The position numbers and the translations under genes are program-made. Below, piece by piece: positions 10,227-19,116 of a DNA stretch of 64,000 nucleotides. The stretch lies in contig JAHLLS010000001.1 in assembly GCA_020444045.1 (NCBI GenBank), positions 310,001 through 374,000 of the forward strand, given 5' to 3'. Source of the stretch: Deltaproteobacteria bacterium. GTDB lineage: Bacteria; Desulfobacterota; Desulfobacteria; Desulfobacterales; UBA5852. The first letter of the stretch is position 1. Every line of letters begins with the position of its first letter. The notes beneath the pieces were generated by a model, which saw nothing but the letters and a program-made list of their open reading frames with translations, had not been told where the DNA came from and did no database searches.

Positions 10227-10357
10227 GCCATAACCTCCCTGATTCACACGCATTAAACCATCAAACGCGCAACCGGGCATCACGGCCAAAAAAATCCGCG
10301 CATCACACCCGGGGCGCGATACACGGAATTCAGCGGACACCATCCTTCCTGACTTTG

Positions 10358-10530
10358 TTGCCGGGCAGGTCTTCTGACTTGCAGATCATGCCGAACGCCG
10401 CGCCTTCCCACCCCGCTTCTACCAAGGCAGTGGCGTTGTGCGACGTCGGTCCCTGCTCACAGCGCCGGTCCAACGTTACGGATTTGCACCGTATTCCCTT
10501 TTCACCCCTCGCCTTGCGAGAGGCACCACA
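10358..10530 (-). promoter_or_regulatory. Cobalamin riboswitch upstream of bzaF-cobT
   Basis: Read on the minus strand, the leader contains a GGTGCC element, then GGGAATACGGTGCAAATCCG, then GCCACTGC, and finally the B12 box AAGTCAGAAGACCTGCC. These appear in the order and spacing of the AdoCbl riboswitch class. The box ends about 130 bp before the bzaF start. Such switches turn off expression when cobamide is plentiful. Limits are approximate because the outer P1 stem was not folded. Confidence 0.9.
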
Positions 10531-10602
10531 GCAACAGGCCGGTTCAATAATATACCCGGCTTCAGAATGCAACGCGAATTATTACCTGCGCGAGCTTAGG
10601 GT

Positions 10603-10694
10603 TTGCGCAATAATTAGTTCGCATGTTCCGAGCTTGCGCAACGCAGACCGGCGGGATGCATGGGCGTCTAAAATGTGAAGTTGTTTTTGCGCAA
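10603..10694. repeat. Three TTGCGCAA palindromes near the riboswitch
   Basis: The octamer TTGCGCAA occurs at 10603-10610, 10634-10641 and 10687-10694, within the spacer upstream of the cobalamin riboswitch and up to the end of the DUF4126 gene. It is its own reverse complement, so it could be a dimeric protein-binding site. No regulator can be named. Confidence 0.45.
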
Positions 10695-10698
10695 GCCC

Positions 10699-11364
10699 TT
10701 ATCCCCGGTCCGATGCCTCACGATTCTCAAGGGCTTTAACAGTCGTTTCCGGTCGGTCGGTTCGGCGGAACAAGGACGTGATTTTAGCGAAAACCGCTTT
10801 GATGCCCCGCCACAATTTCGGCAGGAGCCAGATCATGAGGAGGACAAAAACCACCATAAACCCCAGAAACAACCAGGGGTGGGCCAGCGCGACCCACACC
10901 CCGGTAATGACGGCCAGATCTTCGCCGATGGATGCCAACCAGTTGGAAAAGGGTTCCGGCGAGGTGTTGATCAAAACACGGCTGCCGGCTTTGACCGCAT
11001 GGGTCCCGGCGGCCAATCCGCCCCCCAGGATACCGGCGGCCAGCATGACCGCCGGATTCACATCACCAACGGCCGCCGCCGCGAGCAGCGCGCCCCCGGG
11101 AATGCGGATAAAACTGTGAATCGTGTCCCATCCCGTGTCGACACCCGGGATTTTGTCGGCAAAAAATTCGATGCAGAACATCACGCCGGCCGCCAGGATG
11201 ACGATTGGCTGGGTGACGATCGCCAGATTGGGCGGCAAGGCCATCTGGCCGGTTGCCCCGAGCAGGCCCAAGGTGAGAATGGCCGCATAGAGGTTGATGC
11301 CGCTGGCCCAGGCCGTACCCATGCTCAAAGCAACGATCCCCGCGATTTGATTCAGCTGCTCCAT
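10699..11364 (-). CDS. DUF4126 family membrane protein
   Basis: A 221-residue membrane protein of the DUF4126 family. It starts MEQLNQIAGIVALSMGTAWASGINLYAAILTLGLLG, which is characteristic, and has about five hydrophobic segments ending in LFLGFMVVFVLLMIWLLPKLW and a basic tail. The ATG at 11364 follows AAGGAG and AGGA; a GTG nine codons upstream is less well placed. The biochemical function of the family is unknown. It is divergent from the dksA-like gene and convergent with nothing relevant. Confidence 0.8.
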   Translation of the reverse strand: MEQLNQIAGIVALSMGTAWASGINLYAAILTLGLLGATGQMALPPNLAIVTQPIVILAAGVMFCIEFFADKIPGVDTGWDTIHSFIRIPGGALLAAAAVGDVNPAVMLAAGILGGGLAAGTHAVKAGSRVLINTSPEPFSNWLASIGEDLAVITGVWVALAHPWLFLGFMVVFVLLMIWLLPKLWRGIKAVFAKITSLFRRTDRPETTVKALENREASDRG

Positions 11365-11530
11365 TTTTCCTGGCTCCTTGATTGCTTTCACTGCTTTGGG
11401 TTGTTAGAATAAGCATAGCCTCCTGGCGTCATGGGGCTTTACCAGATAATGCTTTACAGAATAAAGTGGTTGTGTTAATTGCTTCCTTTTTCTATCCTAG
11501 CATTACTCTATAAATGATAAGGGCTGCCTT

Positions 11531-11893
11531 ATGAAAAAGAAAGATCTTGATTACTTCAAAACGCTTTTGTCTGAACAATTGGAAGAATTGCTCAGCCAGG
11601 CGGACAGCACCGTTTCCGGCATGACGGCGCAGAAGGAAAATTTTCCGGACCCCACTGATCGGGCCTCTCTTGAAGCCGATCGCAACTTTATGCTTCGCAT
11701 CCGGGACCGGGAGCACAAGCTGATCAAAAAAATCAAGAAAACCTTGGATCGCATCGAAGAGGGAACCTTCGGCATCTGTGATACCTGTGGGGAGGATATC
11801 TCCATAGAGCGCCTCAAAGCCCGCCCGGTGACCACCCAGTGCATCGACTGCAAAACCAAGGAAGAGGCCCAAGAAAAAGCCCTTGGGTTATAA
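11531..11893 (+). CDS. dksA: DksA/TraR-family zinc-finger transcription factor
   Basis: 120 residues in DksA architecture. An N-terminal coiled coil carries DPTDRA (D40, D43, A45), the DxxDxA tip motif that reaches into the RNA polymerase secondary channel. A C-terminal four-cysteine zinc finger has CDTC (C83, C86) and CIDC (C104, C107). Known members modulate initiation together with ppGpp. It is shorter than E. coli DksA (151), like many delta-proteobacterial copies. The last codons overlap the next gene by 11 bp, which suggests coupling. Confidence 0.9.
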   Translation: MKKKDLDYFKTLLSEQLEELLSQADSTVSGMTAQKENFPDPTDRASLEADRNFMLRIRDREHKLIKKIKKTLDRIEEGTFGICDTCGEDISIERLKARPVTTQCIDCKTKEEAQEKALGL

Positions 11894-12755
11894 GCCGCAT
11901 GGGAGCATTGATCTCCACATTCACTCCACGGCCTCCGACGGCACACTGACGCCGGCCGAAATCGTTGCCCATGCGTGCAACCTTGGGCTGGCGGCCATTG
12001 CCATCACCGATCACGACACCGTGGATGGCGTCCACCAAATCCTGAAAAACGGCTTCCCCCAAGACATCCATTTTTTATCCGGTGTGGAACTGAGTACCGC
12101 CCCACCGCCCGGGTTTCCCTGCCAGGGCAGTCTGCACCTGTTAGGCTATGGCTTCCGTTACGACGACCCGGACCTGGCCAATCAGCTGCACACCCTGCAG
12201 GATGCCCGCCGCAATCGCAACCCCAAAATCATTGCCAAGCTGCAAGCGCTTGGCATCGACATCACCGTTGATGAATTGGAAACGCCTGGTGCCAAAAGGC
12301 AGACCGGTCGCCCCCATATCGCCAAACTATTGGTGGAAAAGGGCGTTACGGCCTCTTTTGATGAGGCCTTCGACCGTTTTCTCGGCAACGGCAAACCGGC
12401 CTATGTCGATAAATATCGCATTGAATGCCACCACGCTATCCGGCTTATTCGCCAGGCCGGCGGCATAGCGGTCCTGGCCCACCCGGCGCTGATTCACCCG
12501 ACCCGTCCCTGGGCCTTGGAGGACCTGCTGGGTGTGCTCCAAACCGCTGGTCTGCTGGGGCTGGAAGTCTATTATCCGGAACATTCCGAAGCCCAAACCC
12601 GGCAATTCCTTGCCTTGGCCCAGCGTCATGGCATGATCGCCACCGGCGGCACCGACTTTCATGGGGCCATCAAGCCGGGCATCGAGATGGGCTGTGCGGA
12701 TGGAACCTTCATGGTCCCGTTCAACGTTTACGAAGAGTTGCTTAGGCAGCTTTAA
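11883..12755 (+). CDS. PHP-domain metal-dependent phosphoesterase
   Basis: 290 residues, PHP superfamily. The N-terminal IDLHIHSTASDGTLTP supplies the first metal-binding HxH, then ITDHDTVDG, then LAHPALIHP, and near the C-terminus GGTDFHG. This order matches the YciV/RNase AM group, which acts on nucleoside 3',5'-bisphosphates and short RNA ends; that function is inferred from the family. The start is a TTG overlapping dksA by 11 bp, since no better in-frame start precedes the HxH motif. Located upstream of rnc, it fits an RNA-turnover cluster. Confidence 0.8.
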   Translation: MGYKPHGSIDLHIHSTASDGTLTPAEIVAHACNLGLAAIAITDHDTVDGVHQILKNGFPQDIHFLSGVELSTAPPPGFPCQGSLHLLGYGFRYDDPDLANQLHTLQDARRNRNPKIIAKLQALGIDITVDELETPGAKRQTGRPHIAKLLVEKGVTASFDEAFDRFLGNGKPAYVDKYRIECHHAIRLIRQAGGIAVLAHPALIHPTRPWALEDLLGVLQTAGLLGLEVYYPEHSEAQTRQFLALAQRHGMIATGGTDFHGAIKPGIEMGCADGTFMVPFNVYEELLRQL

Positions 12756-12794
12756 ACGCGTTTGCCTGCCACAGGGCATACGGGAGGGGTCGGT

Positions 12795-13505
12795 TTGCCG
12801 ACAATCGTCACCGAGACCTGCTATCGGACGCTGGAAAAATCACTGGCCTACCATTTTCGCAACCCGCAGCTGTTGGCAGAAGCCCTGCGCCACCGTTCGT
12901 TTGTCAACGAACACCCCGAGACCGTCGGCCGTGACAACGAGCGGCTCGAATTCCTGGGCGATGCCGTGCTGAACCTCGTTGTGAGCCATGTTCTGATGCA
13001 AACTTTCCCCGATATGACCGAGGGCGACCTGTCACGCACCCGGGCCCATATGGTCAACGAAACCTACCTGGCCCAAGTGGCCCGTACCCTGTCGCTGGGA
13101 CTCTGCATCCAACTTGGCCGGGGCGAAGCCATGACGGGGGGGCATGACAAGCCTTCGATTCTGTCGGATACACTGGAGGCGGTTATCGCCGCCATCTATT
13201 TGGATGGCGGGTTTCAAGCCGTATTCGACGTCATTGGCAACCGGCTGGACTTCCCCTTCGAAACCGTGGGAACACCGGCTGAAATCACCGACTATAAAAG
13301 CCGACTGCAGGAACGGTTGCAAACGAACGGCCAACCGGTTCCTCAGTATCGCGTGGTGAGCGAAAGTGGCCCCGACCACGACAAGACGTTTACGGTTGAA
13401 ATTACGCTGCAGGGACTGAACGCCATCGGGACCGGCCGCAATAAAAAAGCGGCGGAACAGCAGGCCGCCCGGGAGGCGCTCGCGCGTCTGGCCCACCATG
13501 ACTGA
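12795..13505 (+). CDS. rnc: Ribonuclease III
   Basis: 236 residues. The RNase III signature ERLEFLGDAVL lies at about residues 49-59, with the second acidic patch DTLEAVIAAIYLDGG downstream, and a double-stranded RNA-binding domain occupies the C-terminal third (KSRLQERLQTNGQPVPQYRV ... KKAAEQQAAREAL). I chose the TTG at 12795 because GGGAGGGG lies six bases upstream; a longer TTG start at 12762 has no such site. It cuts double-stranded RNA in rRNA and mRNA processing. Overlaps the next gene by eight bases. Confidence 0.93.
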   Translation: MPTIVTETCYRTLEKSLAYHFRNPQLLAEALRHRSFVNEHPETVGRDNERLEFLGDAVLNLVVSHVLMQTFPDMTEGDLSRTRAHMVNETYLAQVARTLSLGLCIQLGRGEAMTGGHDKPSILSDTLEAVIAAIYLDGGFQAVFDVIGNRLDFPFETVGTPAEITDYKSRLQERLQTNGQPVPQYRVVSESGPDHDKTFTVEITLQGLNAIGTGRNKKAAEQQAAREALARLAHHD

Positions 13506-14622
13506 AGGCTTTACGATCCGGCAGGCCAACAGCCGGATCATCGCGACCATCGACGGTCTGCCCGCCGGTGGGCAAACAGGCGCGCGCCCTTTTATCATCC
13601 CCGTGTTCATTCCCATGTCCGGATGCCCGCACCGGTGTGCCTTCTGCAATCAAACCGCCATCACGGGCGTCAAACCCCACGCGATTTCACCGTCTGCCGT
13701 CACACGCGCCATCGATACCTATCTGCCCTTTGTGCGGGACCGCGGCCGGTCGGTACAAATCGCGTTTTACGGGGGTAATTTTCTCGGCTTACCCGAACAA
13801 CACCTGCACGACCTGCTGGCGATCGCCACGGCCCATGTCACCTGCGGCGACGTCACGAGCATCCGCTTCTCCACCCGGCCAGATACGATCACGGAAAGCC
13901 GCCTGGCCGCGATCCGGGATTTCCCGGTGCACACCATCGAACTTGGGGTGCAGTCCATGGATGATCGCGTCCTGGCGCACGCCAACCGGGGTCACAATGC
14001 CCAGTGCACGGTGAACGCCGCCCGTATGGTCGCGTCGGCAGGGTATGCACTGGGCCTTCAGATGATGACGGGATTGCCCGGCGACACCCCCCGGTCTGCG
14101 CTCCGAACCGCTCGGGAGCTCGTTTCGCTGGCGCCGGACTTTGTCCGGATTTACCCGACCCTGGTGCTGCGGCAAAGCCGGCTGGCCGAAGCATTTCGGA
14201 CCGGCATGTATCTCCCGGCCAGCCTGCACGAGACGATTGCCATAGTCAGCCGCCTGTTTCTGGTGTTTGCAGCCGCCCACATCCCGGTGATTCGCATGGG
14301 ATTGCAGGCGGATGAAGCGCTGGCGGCCCCTGGTGCCATACTGGCGGGACCCTATCATCCTGCTTTTGGCGAACGGGTGCACAGTCACCTTTTCTACCGA
14401 CTGGCCGAAGCGGCGCTAGCGCAAGCGCCCCGTGGGGCCCACGCCTTGAATATTCGTGTTCACCCGCGGCATCTTTCCCGTATGATCGGCACCAGCCGTG
14501 AGAATCTGACCCGTCTGAAAGCCTACTTCCATCTCGAAAACCTGTCGATTCAAGCGGATACAGGCGTCACGCCCCACCATTTGGAAGTTGACATTGCACC
14601 ACCCCCTATAGCACTTAATTAG
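13498..14622 (+). CDS. Elp3-like radical SAM protein
   Basis: 374 residues. The cluster motif is CPHRCAFC (C43, C47, C50), a CX3CX2C radical SAM site, within FIPMSGCPHRCAFCNQ. The downstream VQIAFYGGNFLGLPEQ and VHTIELGVQSMDDRVL match the Elp3/MiaB/NifB (COG1243-like) radical SAM fold. No acetyltransferase domain is evident. Substrate unknown; it is often seen beside rnc in related bacteria. Its ATG overlaps the end of rnc. Confidence 0.75.
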   Translation: MTEGFTIRQANSRIIATIDGLPAGGQTGARPFIIPVFIPMSGCPHRCAFCNQTAITGVKPHAISPSAVTRAIDTYLPFVRDRGRSVQIAFYGGNFLGLPEQHLHDLLAIATAHVTCGDVTSIRFSTRPDTITESRLAAIRDFPVHTIELGVQSMDDRVLAHANRGHNAQCTVNAARMVASAGYALGLQMMTGLPGDTPRSALRTARELVSLAPDFVRIYPTLVLRQSRLAEAFRTGMYLPASLHETIAIVSRLFLVFAAAHIPVIRMGLQADEALAAPGAILAGPYHPAFGERVHSHLFYRLAEAALAQAPRGAHALNIRVHPRHLSRMIGTSRENLTRLKAYFHLENLSIQADTGVTPHHLEVDIAPPPIALN

Positions 14623-14692
14623 AGCGTCCTCTTGCCTCCCCCAAAGGACGGCACACAACAGGAAAATCCGTTTATTTTCGGAGATATCGTTA

Positions 14693-17164
14693 ATGAAATT
14701 GCGCCTAATCCTCCTCGTTCTCTCCCTTTTGGCGTTTCTGTCGACGGCGGTTGGCGGCTATCTCTATTACTATTCCTTGAAGGAATCGGCTTTCCAGGAA
14801 GCCGCCCAACAGGCTGAAATCCGTGTCGAAATGCTCAGGATCAACCTTTCCACCATGATTTCAGCCAACGTTCAGCCCGCACGCATTTTAGCTGGCATGC
14901 CAAGTATTATCAAAATTTTACAACATTCCGATCCGTCCGCCATGGCCAACGCCAATGCCATCCTCGATCACTTCCAGGTCAACCTCGGGGCGGACGTCTG
15001 CTATTTGATGAATCAGGACGGCCTCACGATCGCCTCCAGCAACCGCCAGGACCCCGACAGTTTTGTGGGGTACAACTTCAGCTTTCGGCCCTATTTCAAG
15101 GGCGCCATGAATCACCAGCCGACATCTTATCTGGCGCTGGGGACGACATCGGGCAAACGCGGCGCCTATTGCAGCAGTCCGGTTTATGCCCGGGACTCCA
15201 GGACGCCAATCGGAGTTGTGGTCATCAAAGCCTCCATCGACCAGGTAGAAAAAGAACTTGGTCTGGGCCCTGAAGACATTCTGCTGGTCACCAACCCCGT
15301 GGGGGTGATCTTCATCTCCACCCGTGAAGACTGGCGCAACCATCTCTTGTGGGATCTCAGCCGTGAGGAAATCGAACGCATCGCCGCCTCCCGGCAGTTT
15401 GGCCCCGGCCCCTGGCGCTGGACCGGCATGAAACTGTGGGATGACAAATACCTGGTGGACCAGGAGGGTCAGCGCTATTTGATGAACCGGACCCAGATTG
15501 ACCATTTTCCCGGATGGAATATCATTCACCTGAGGCCGCTGGAGACCATCGCCAAAGTAGTTTCCGAACCCTTGCTGCGGATTACGGCCCCGGTGGTGTT
15601 TACCATCAGCGTCCTGGTGGGGCTGGGTGTTTTTTTTCTATACCAGAAAGCCAGTCAGGAAATCCTAAAACGCAAAACCGTGCAAAAGGCCCTGGCGGAA
15701 AGTGAAACGCGCTATCGCTCCCTCTACAACCACACCCCGGCCATGCTGCATTCCATTGACCGTGAAGGCCACATCGTCAGCGTCAGTGATTATTGGCTGG
15801 AAGTCATGGGGTATCGACGTGAAGACGTCATCGGGAGAACCTTGACGGATTTTTTCACCGAATCCTCGCGGAAATACGCTGAAGATATCGTTTTTCCTGA
15901 ATTTTTCCGTACCGGCGTTTGCAAGGACATCCCCTATCAGTTTCAGACGGCCGGCGGCGACGTCATTGACATTCTTCTTTCAGCCGTGGCGGAAAAGGAC
16001 CATGCCGGACTTCCGGTGCGCTCCCTGGCGGTTTCCATCGATGTCACCGAACGCAACCGCGCCCAGCGCGCCCTTCAAATGGCCCAGGAGGAGCTTGGCC
16101 GCTATACCCGGGGGCTTGAAAAGCAGGTTGAGGAGCGCACGCGTGAAATCACCAGCATCCTGCGCTACACCCCTGATGTGGTTTCCATCAAAAATCGGGA
16201 TGGGCGCTATACCCTGATCAATGCTTGCTTTGAGCAGATCTTAGGCCGCTCCAACGAGGCGGTTCGCGGAAAAAGTGATGCCGATCTTTTTCCGGCGGAG
16301 GTCGCCCGCCAGTTTCGGGAAAACGACCTGAAAGTGCTGCGCGAAAGGCGGTCTTTCCAGTTCGAAGAAAAAATGCCCCACCTGGACGGGACGATTCACC
16401 ATTATCTTTCGGTCAAATTTCCTTTTTTCAGCGAAGATGGCGAGTCCAGCGGCGTCTGTGAAATCTCAACCGATATTACCGATGTAAAAAAGGCCCAGAA
16501 CCAGCTACGCCGGCTTTCCGCCAGCATTATGGCCAGTCAGGAGAAAGAACGGGCCGCCATTGCGCGCGAATTGCACGACGAGCTGGGACAGGTCCTCACC
16601 GCACTGCGGATGGACTCGGTCTGGATGTCCCAGCGGCTTGCCGATCGCGACCCCCGGGCCGCCCAGCGGGCCCGGGAAATGTGCCGCTTGATTGACAAGA
16701 ATATCGAAGACGTAAGGGGGATGGCCATCCGTCTGCGCCCCGGCGTACTCGATGATCTCGGTCTCGTCGCGGCACTTGAATGGTGCACCACCGACATCGA
16801 ACGCCGCTCTGAAATTCTCTGCAGCTTCGAACACCAGCCGATCCCTTCCATTAGCGATGCCGTGGCCACCGCCGCCTATCGCATTGCCCAGGAAGCCTTG
16901 ACCAATGCCGTCCGCCATGCCCGGGCCGTCAGCGTCAAGGTGGAATTGCGGTTGGTCCACCATCAACTTGTTCTGAAAGTAACCGATGACGGCCAAGGGT
17001 TCGATATCAATGCCGTTCCCGAATCCGAAGGCATCGGCGTCGCCGGCATGAAGGAGCGGGCCAACCTCGTAGGGGGACGTCTGCGCGTTCGGTCAGCTGC
17101 GGGGCAGGGAACGGAAATTCAACTGGAAGTCCCTCTACCGGAAGACGGGAGTGTGAGAATATGA
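14693..17164 (+). CDS. Membrane sensor histidine kinase with Cache and two PAS domains
   Basis: 823 residues. A first membrane helix (about 7-29) and a second (about 299-320) bracket a large periplasmic region resembling a double Cache domain. PAS domains start near 336 (ESETRYRSLYNHTPAMLHS) and near 486 (ITSILRYTPDVVSIKN). The HisKA_3 phospho-acceptor is in ERAAIARELHDELGQ near 618-632, followed by a HATPase domain (QEALTNAVRHA, DDGQGFD, GIGVAGMKERA). This is the NarX/DegS-type class. It shares four bases with the regulator gene, so they form a two-component pair. The neighbouring TRAP uptake genes suggest an organic-acid signal, which is inference only. Confidence 0.9.
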   Translation: MKLRLILLVLSLLAFLSTAVGGYLYYYSLKESAFQEAAQQAEIRVEMLRINLSTMISANVQPARILAGMPSIIKILQHSDPSAMANANAILDHFQVNLGADVCYLMNQDGLTIASSNRQDPDSFVGYNFSFRPYFKGAMNHQPTSYLALGTTSGKRGAYCSSPVYARDSRTPIGVVVIKASIDQVEKELGLGPEDILLVTNPVGVIFISTREDWRNHLLWDLSREEIERIAASRQFGPGPWRWTGMKLWDDKYLVDQEGQRYLMNRTQIDHFPGWNIIHLRPLETIAKVVSEPLLRITAPVVFTISVLVGLGVFFLYQKASQEILKRKTVQKALAESETRYRSLYNHTPAMLHSIDREGHIVSVSDYWLEVMGYRREDVIGRTLTDFFTESSRKYAEDIVFPEFFRTGVCKDIPYQFQTAGGDVIDILLSAVAEKDHAGLPVRSLAVSIDVTERNRAQRALQMAQEELGRYTRGLEKQVEERTREITSILRYTPDVVSIKNRDGRYTLINACFEQILGRSNEAVRGKSDADLFPAEVARQFRENDLKVLRERRSFQFEEKMPHLDGTIHHYLSVKFPFFSEDGESSGVCEISTDITDVKKAQNQLRRLSASIMASQEKERAAIARELHDELGQVLTALRMDSVWMSQRLADRDPRAAQRAREMCRLIDKNIEDVRGMAIRLRPGVLDDLGLVAALEWCTTDIERRSEILCSFEHQPIPSISDAVATAAYRIAQEALTNAVRHARAVSVKVELRLVHHQLVLKVTDDGQGFDINAVPESEGIGVAGMKERANLVGGRLRVRSAAGQGTEIQLEVPLPEDGSVRI

Positions 17165-17799
17165 TCAAGGTCCTTCTAGCCGATGATCACAGCATTGTCC
17201 GTGAAGGACTGCGGCGCATCGTCGAAGAAAGCGGTGACCTGGAAGTGGTGGCCGAAGCCGCTGATGGTCGTGAAGCGCTCAAGCAGGTTGAGGAACTGTC
17301 ACCGGATGTCGCCGTGGTGGATATTTCAATGCCCGGCATCGACGGACTGGAAGTGGTCAGCCGCCTGAAAGACACCCATCCCGGACTGCCGGTCCTTATT
17401 TTGACCATGCATGAAGAGGCGCAATACATTGTGCGTGCCATCGAAGCCGGCGCCATGGGCTACCTGACCAAACAATCGGCACCGGAGCAGCTGGTGACCG
17501 CCATCCGACGCGTCTACAGCGGCCAACGGTACATAACCGACGACGCCACGGAGGCCCTGGCCCTGCGGATTGCCCGGGGCACCCGGGACAAAACGCCGCT
17601 GGACTCCCTGTCCATGCGTGAACTTCAGGTCCTGCGGCGCCTGGCCATGGGCCACACCAACCGGGAAATTGCCCAGGCCTATAGCCTCAGCATTAAAACG
17701 GTGGATACCTACCGGGCCCGTTTGCTTAAAAAACTGGACCTGCGCAATAACGCCGAACTGATCCGGTTTGCCCTTCAGAATCGCCTCATCGAACCATGA
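17161..17799 (+). CDS. NarL/LuxR-type response regulator
   Basis: 212 residues. The receiver domain has the acidic pair D8-D9, the phospho-acceptor D54 in VVDISMPG and the conserved K in YLTKQ. The C-terminal LuxR helix-turn-helix reads LSMRELQVLRRLAMGHTNREIAQAYSLSIKTVDTY. Its ATG overlaps the kinase stop (ATGA). Probable targets are nearby promoters such as that of the TAXI-TRAP operon starting 260 bp downstream, although this is not shown by sequence. Confidence 0.93.
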   Translation: MIKVLLADDHSIVREGLRRIVEESGDLEVVAEAADGREALKQVEELSPDVAVVDISMPGIDGLEVVSRLKDTHPGLPVLILTMHEEAQYIVRAIEAGAMGYLTKQSAPEQLVTAIRRVYSGQRYITDDATEALALRIARGTRDKTPLDSLSMRELQVLRRLAMGHTNREIAQAYSLSIKTVDTYRARLLKKLDLRNNAELIRFALQNRLIEP

Positions 17800-17863
17800 G
17801 GCACCATGATCACTATTTGGATTTGTAAGAAAATTCCCTACAAAAAAATCCGAGATCCCCTGA

Positions 17864-17892
17864 TTGACCCTTGACCTTGTGATTGTTAGGGT
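17864..17892 (+). promoter_or_regulatory. Candidate promoter of the TAXI-TRAP operon
   Basis: TTGACC at 17864 and TAGGGT at 17887 are separated by 17 bp. A second TTGACC starts at 17871. The 261-bp spacer between the response regulator and the binding-protein gene is otherwise empty, apart from a small hairpin (GCCTCAT/ATGAGGC, 17783-17802) at the regulator stop. Weak call. Confidence 0.3.
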
Positions 17893-18060
17893 GCCTACAC
17901 TCTGACCCGAACCTAGCGATTGAACACGGTTTAGTGTTCCGACAACCAACGGCTGCCTTCGATTCAACCAGCGGCCTGCCGATGATGAGAATCGGGTGAG
18001 AGGGGCGGCTCGCAGCATTTGTTGGTTGTGTTAACTTCATTTCTTTCAAGGAGACCCTCG

Positions 18061-19041
18061 ATGAAGAAAAAACTGTTTCCCGTTGTTCTGGCTGTCAGCG
18101 CAATGCTGATTCTTTCGATGACGTTTGCGGGCAATGTCGCCGCCAAGAAGCTGATCATTTTTGCCGGCGGTCCGGCCGGCGGCACCTTCCAGATCGTTGG
18201 GCAGGCGATCGCGACCTATAAGCCGGTAAAAGCGATGACGGACTATAATATCAAAGTCCAGTCTTCCGGTGGTTCCACCGAAAACTTGCGAACGGTCAAC
18301 TCGGGCAAGGCCCAATTCGGAACGGTCTACTCGGGTCACGTCTTTGCCGGCCGCAATGGCCTCATGGTCAACGATCCCACGAAGTATGAAAACGTTCTGG
18401 CCGTCAACTATCTTTATGAAGCCCCGGCCCAACTCGTGGTGGGTAAGGATTCCGGCATCAAGAGCGTTATGGACCTGGTTGGTAAAAAGGTTGCTGTCGG
18501 TCCCGCCGGCTCCGGCGCCTTCTCCTACTGTGAAATGTTTTTCACCCATGCGGGCATTTGGGACAAGATCGAGCGAAATGCCGTTTCCTACAATGCGGGC
18601 GCCGACGCCTTCAGCAATAACCAGGTGGATGCCCTGTGGCTTTTCACCGCCTACCCCAACAGCGCCGTGATTCAAGCGGCCACCATGAACGACATCGCCC
18701 TGGTGGACCTGGATGCGGATGCCAGAAAAACCGGGTTCTATGAGAAATTTAAAAACTTCGAGCCCAAACCGATTCCCACCAGTGACGGCAAGTACCGTGG
18801 CATCACAGAAGACGTGGGATCGTTTGTCGACACCACCCTTCTGGTCGCCAACACCAATACGCCTGAGGATCTGGTCTACGGCATGCTGAAGGCCATCTAC
18901 ACCCCCGAAGGCCTGGCCTATATGGTCTCACAGAAAAAAACATTCAAGGCCATGTCGGTTGAGAAGGGTATCAAGGGCGTCGCGACACCGCTGCATCCTG
19001 GTGCCGAAAAATTCTGGAAAGAAATGGGCGTTCTCAAATAA
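18061..19041 (+). CDS. TAXI-family TRAP transporter solute-binding protein
   Basis: 326 residues. The start follows CAAGGAG with normal spacing and gives a clean signal peptide (MKKKLFPVVLAVSAMLIL ... NVAA). The mature N-terminus KKLIIFAGGPAGGTFQIVG and the later SGGSTENLRTVNSGKAQFG match the TAXI (immunogenic protein/TTT-like) TRAP binding proteins. It captures an organic anion, classically glutamate or a dicarboxylate, in the periplasm. The partner permease is the next gene. A strong hairpin follows its stop codon. Confidence 0.9.
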   Translation: MKKKLFPVVLAVSAMLILSMTFAGNVAAKKLIIFAGGPAGGTFQIVGQAIATYKPVKAMTDYNIKVQSSGGSTENLRTVNSGKAQFGTVYSGHVFAGRNGLMVNDPTKYENVLAVNYLYEAPAQLVVGKDSGIKSVMDLVGKKVAVGPAGSGAFSYCEMFFTHAGIWDKIERNAVSYNAGADAFSNNQVDALWLFTAYPNSAVIQAATMNDIALVDLDADARKTGFYEKFKNFEPKPIPTSDGKYRGITEDVGSFVDTTLLVANTNTPEDLVYGMLKAIYTPEGLAYMVSQKKTFKAMSVEKGIKGVATPLHPGAEKFWKEMGVLK

Positions 19042-19054
19042 ACCCTTAAAAAGC

Positions 19055-19080
19055 CCGGGCGGCAGTTCGCTGCCGCCCGG
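19055..19080 (+). terminator. Intercistronic UUCG hairpin after the TAXI gene
   Basis: CCGGGCGGCAG and CTGCCGCCCGG form a perfect 11-bp stem closed by a TTCG tetraloop, an unusually stable RNA fold. There is no following T-tract, so it is better read as a 3'-end protector or partial terminator between binding protein and permease. Confidence 0.6.
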
Positions 19081-19116
19081 TACTCACCTGCCACCCCTTT
19101 GAATAGGTAAGCCACC

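Noticed and set aside
9045..10256. Long plus-strand open frame opposite bzaF
   Set aside because: Shadow of the ThiC-family gene; low-complexity product rich in H, G, R and V without motifs.
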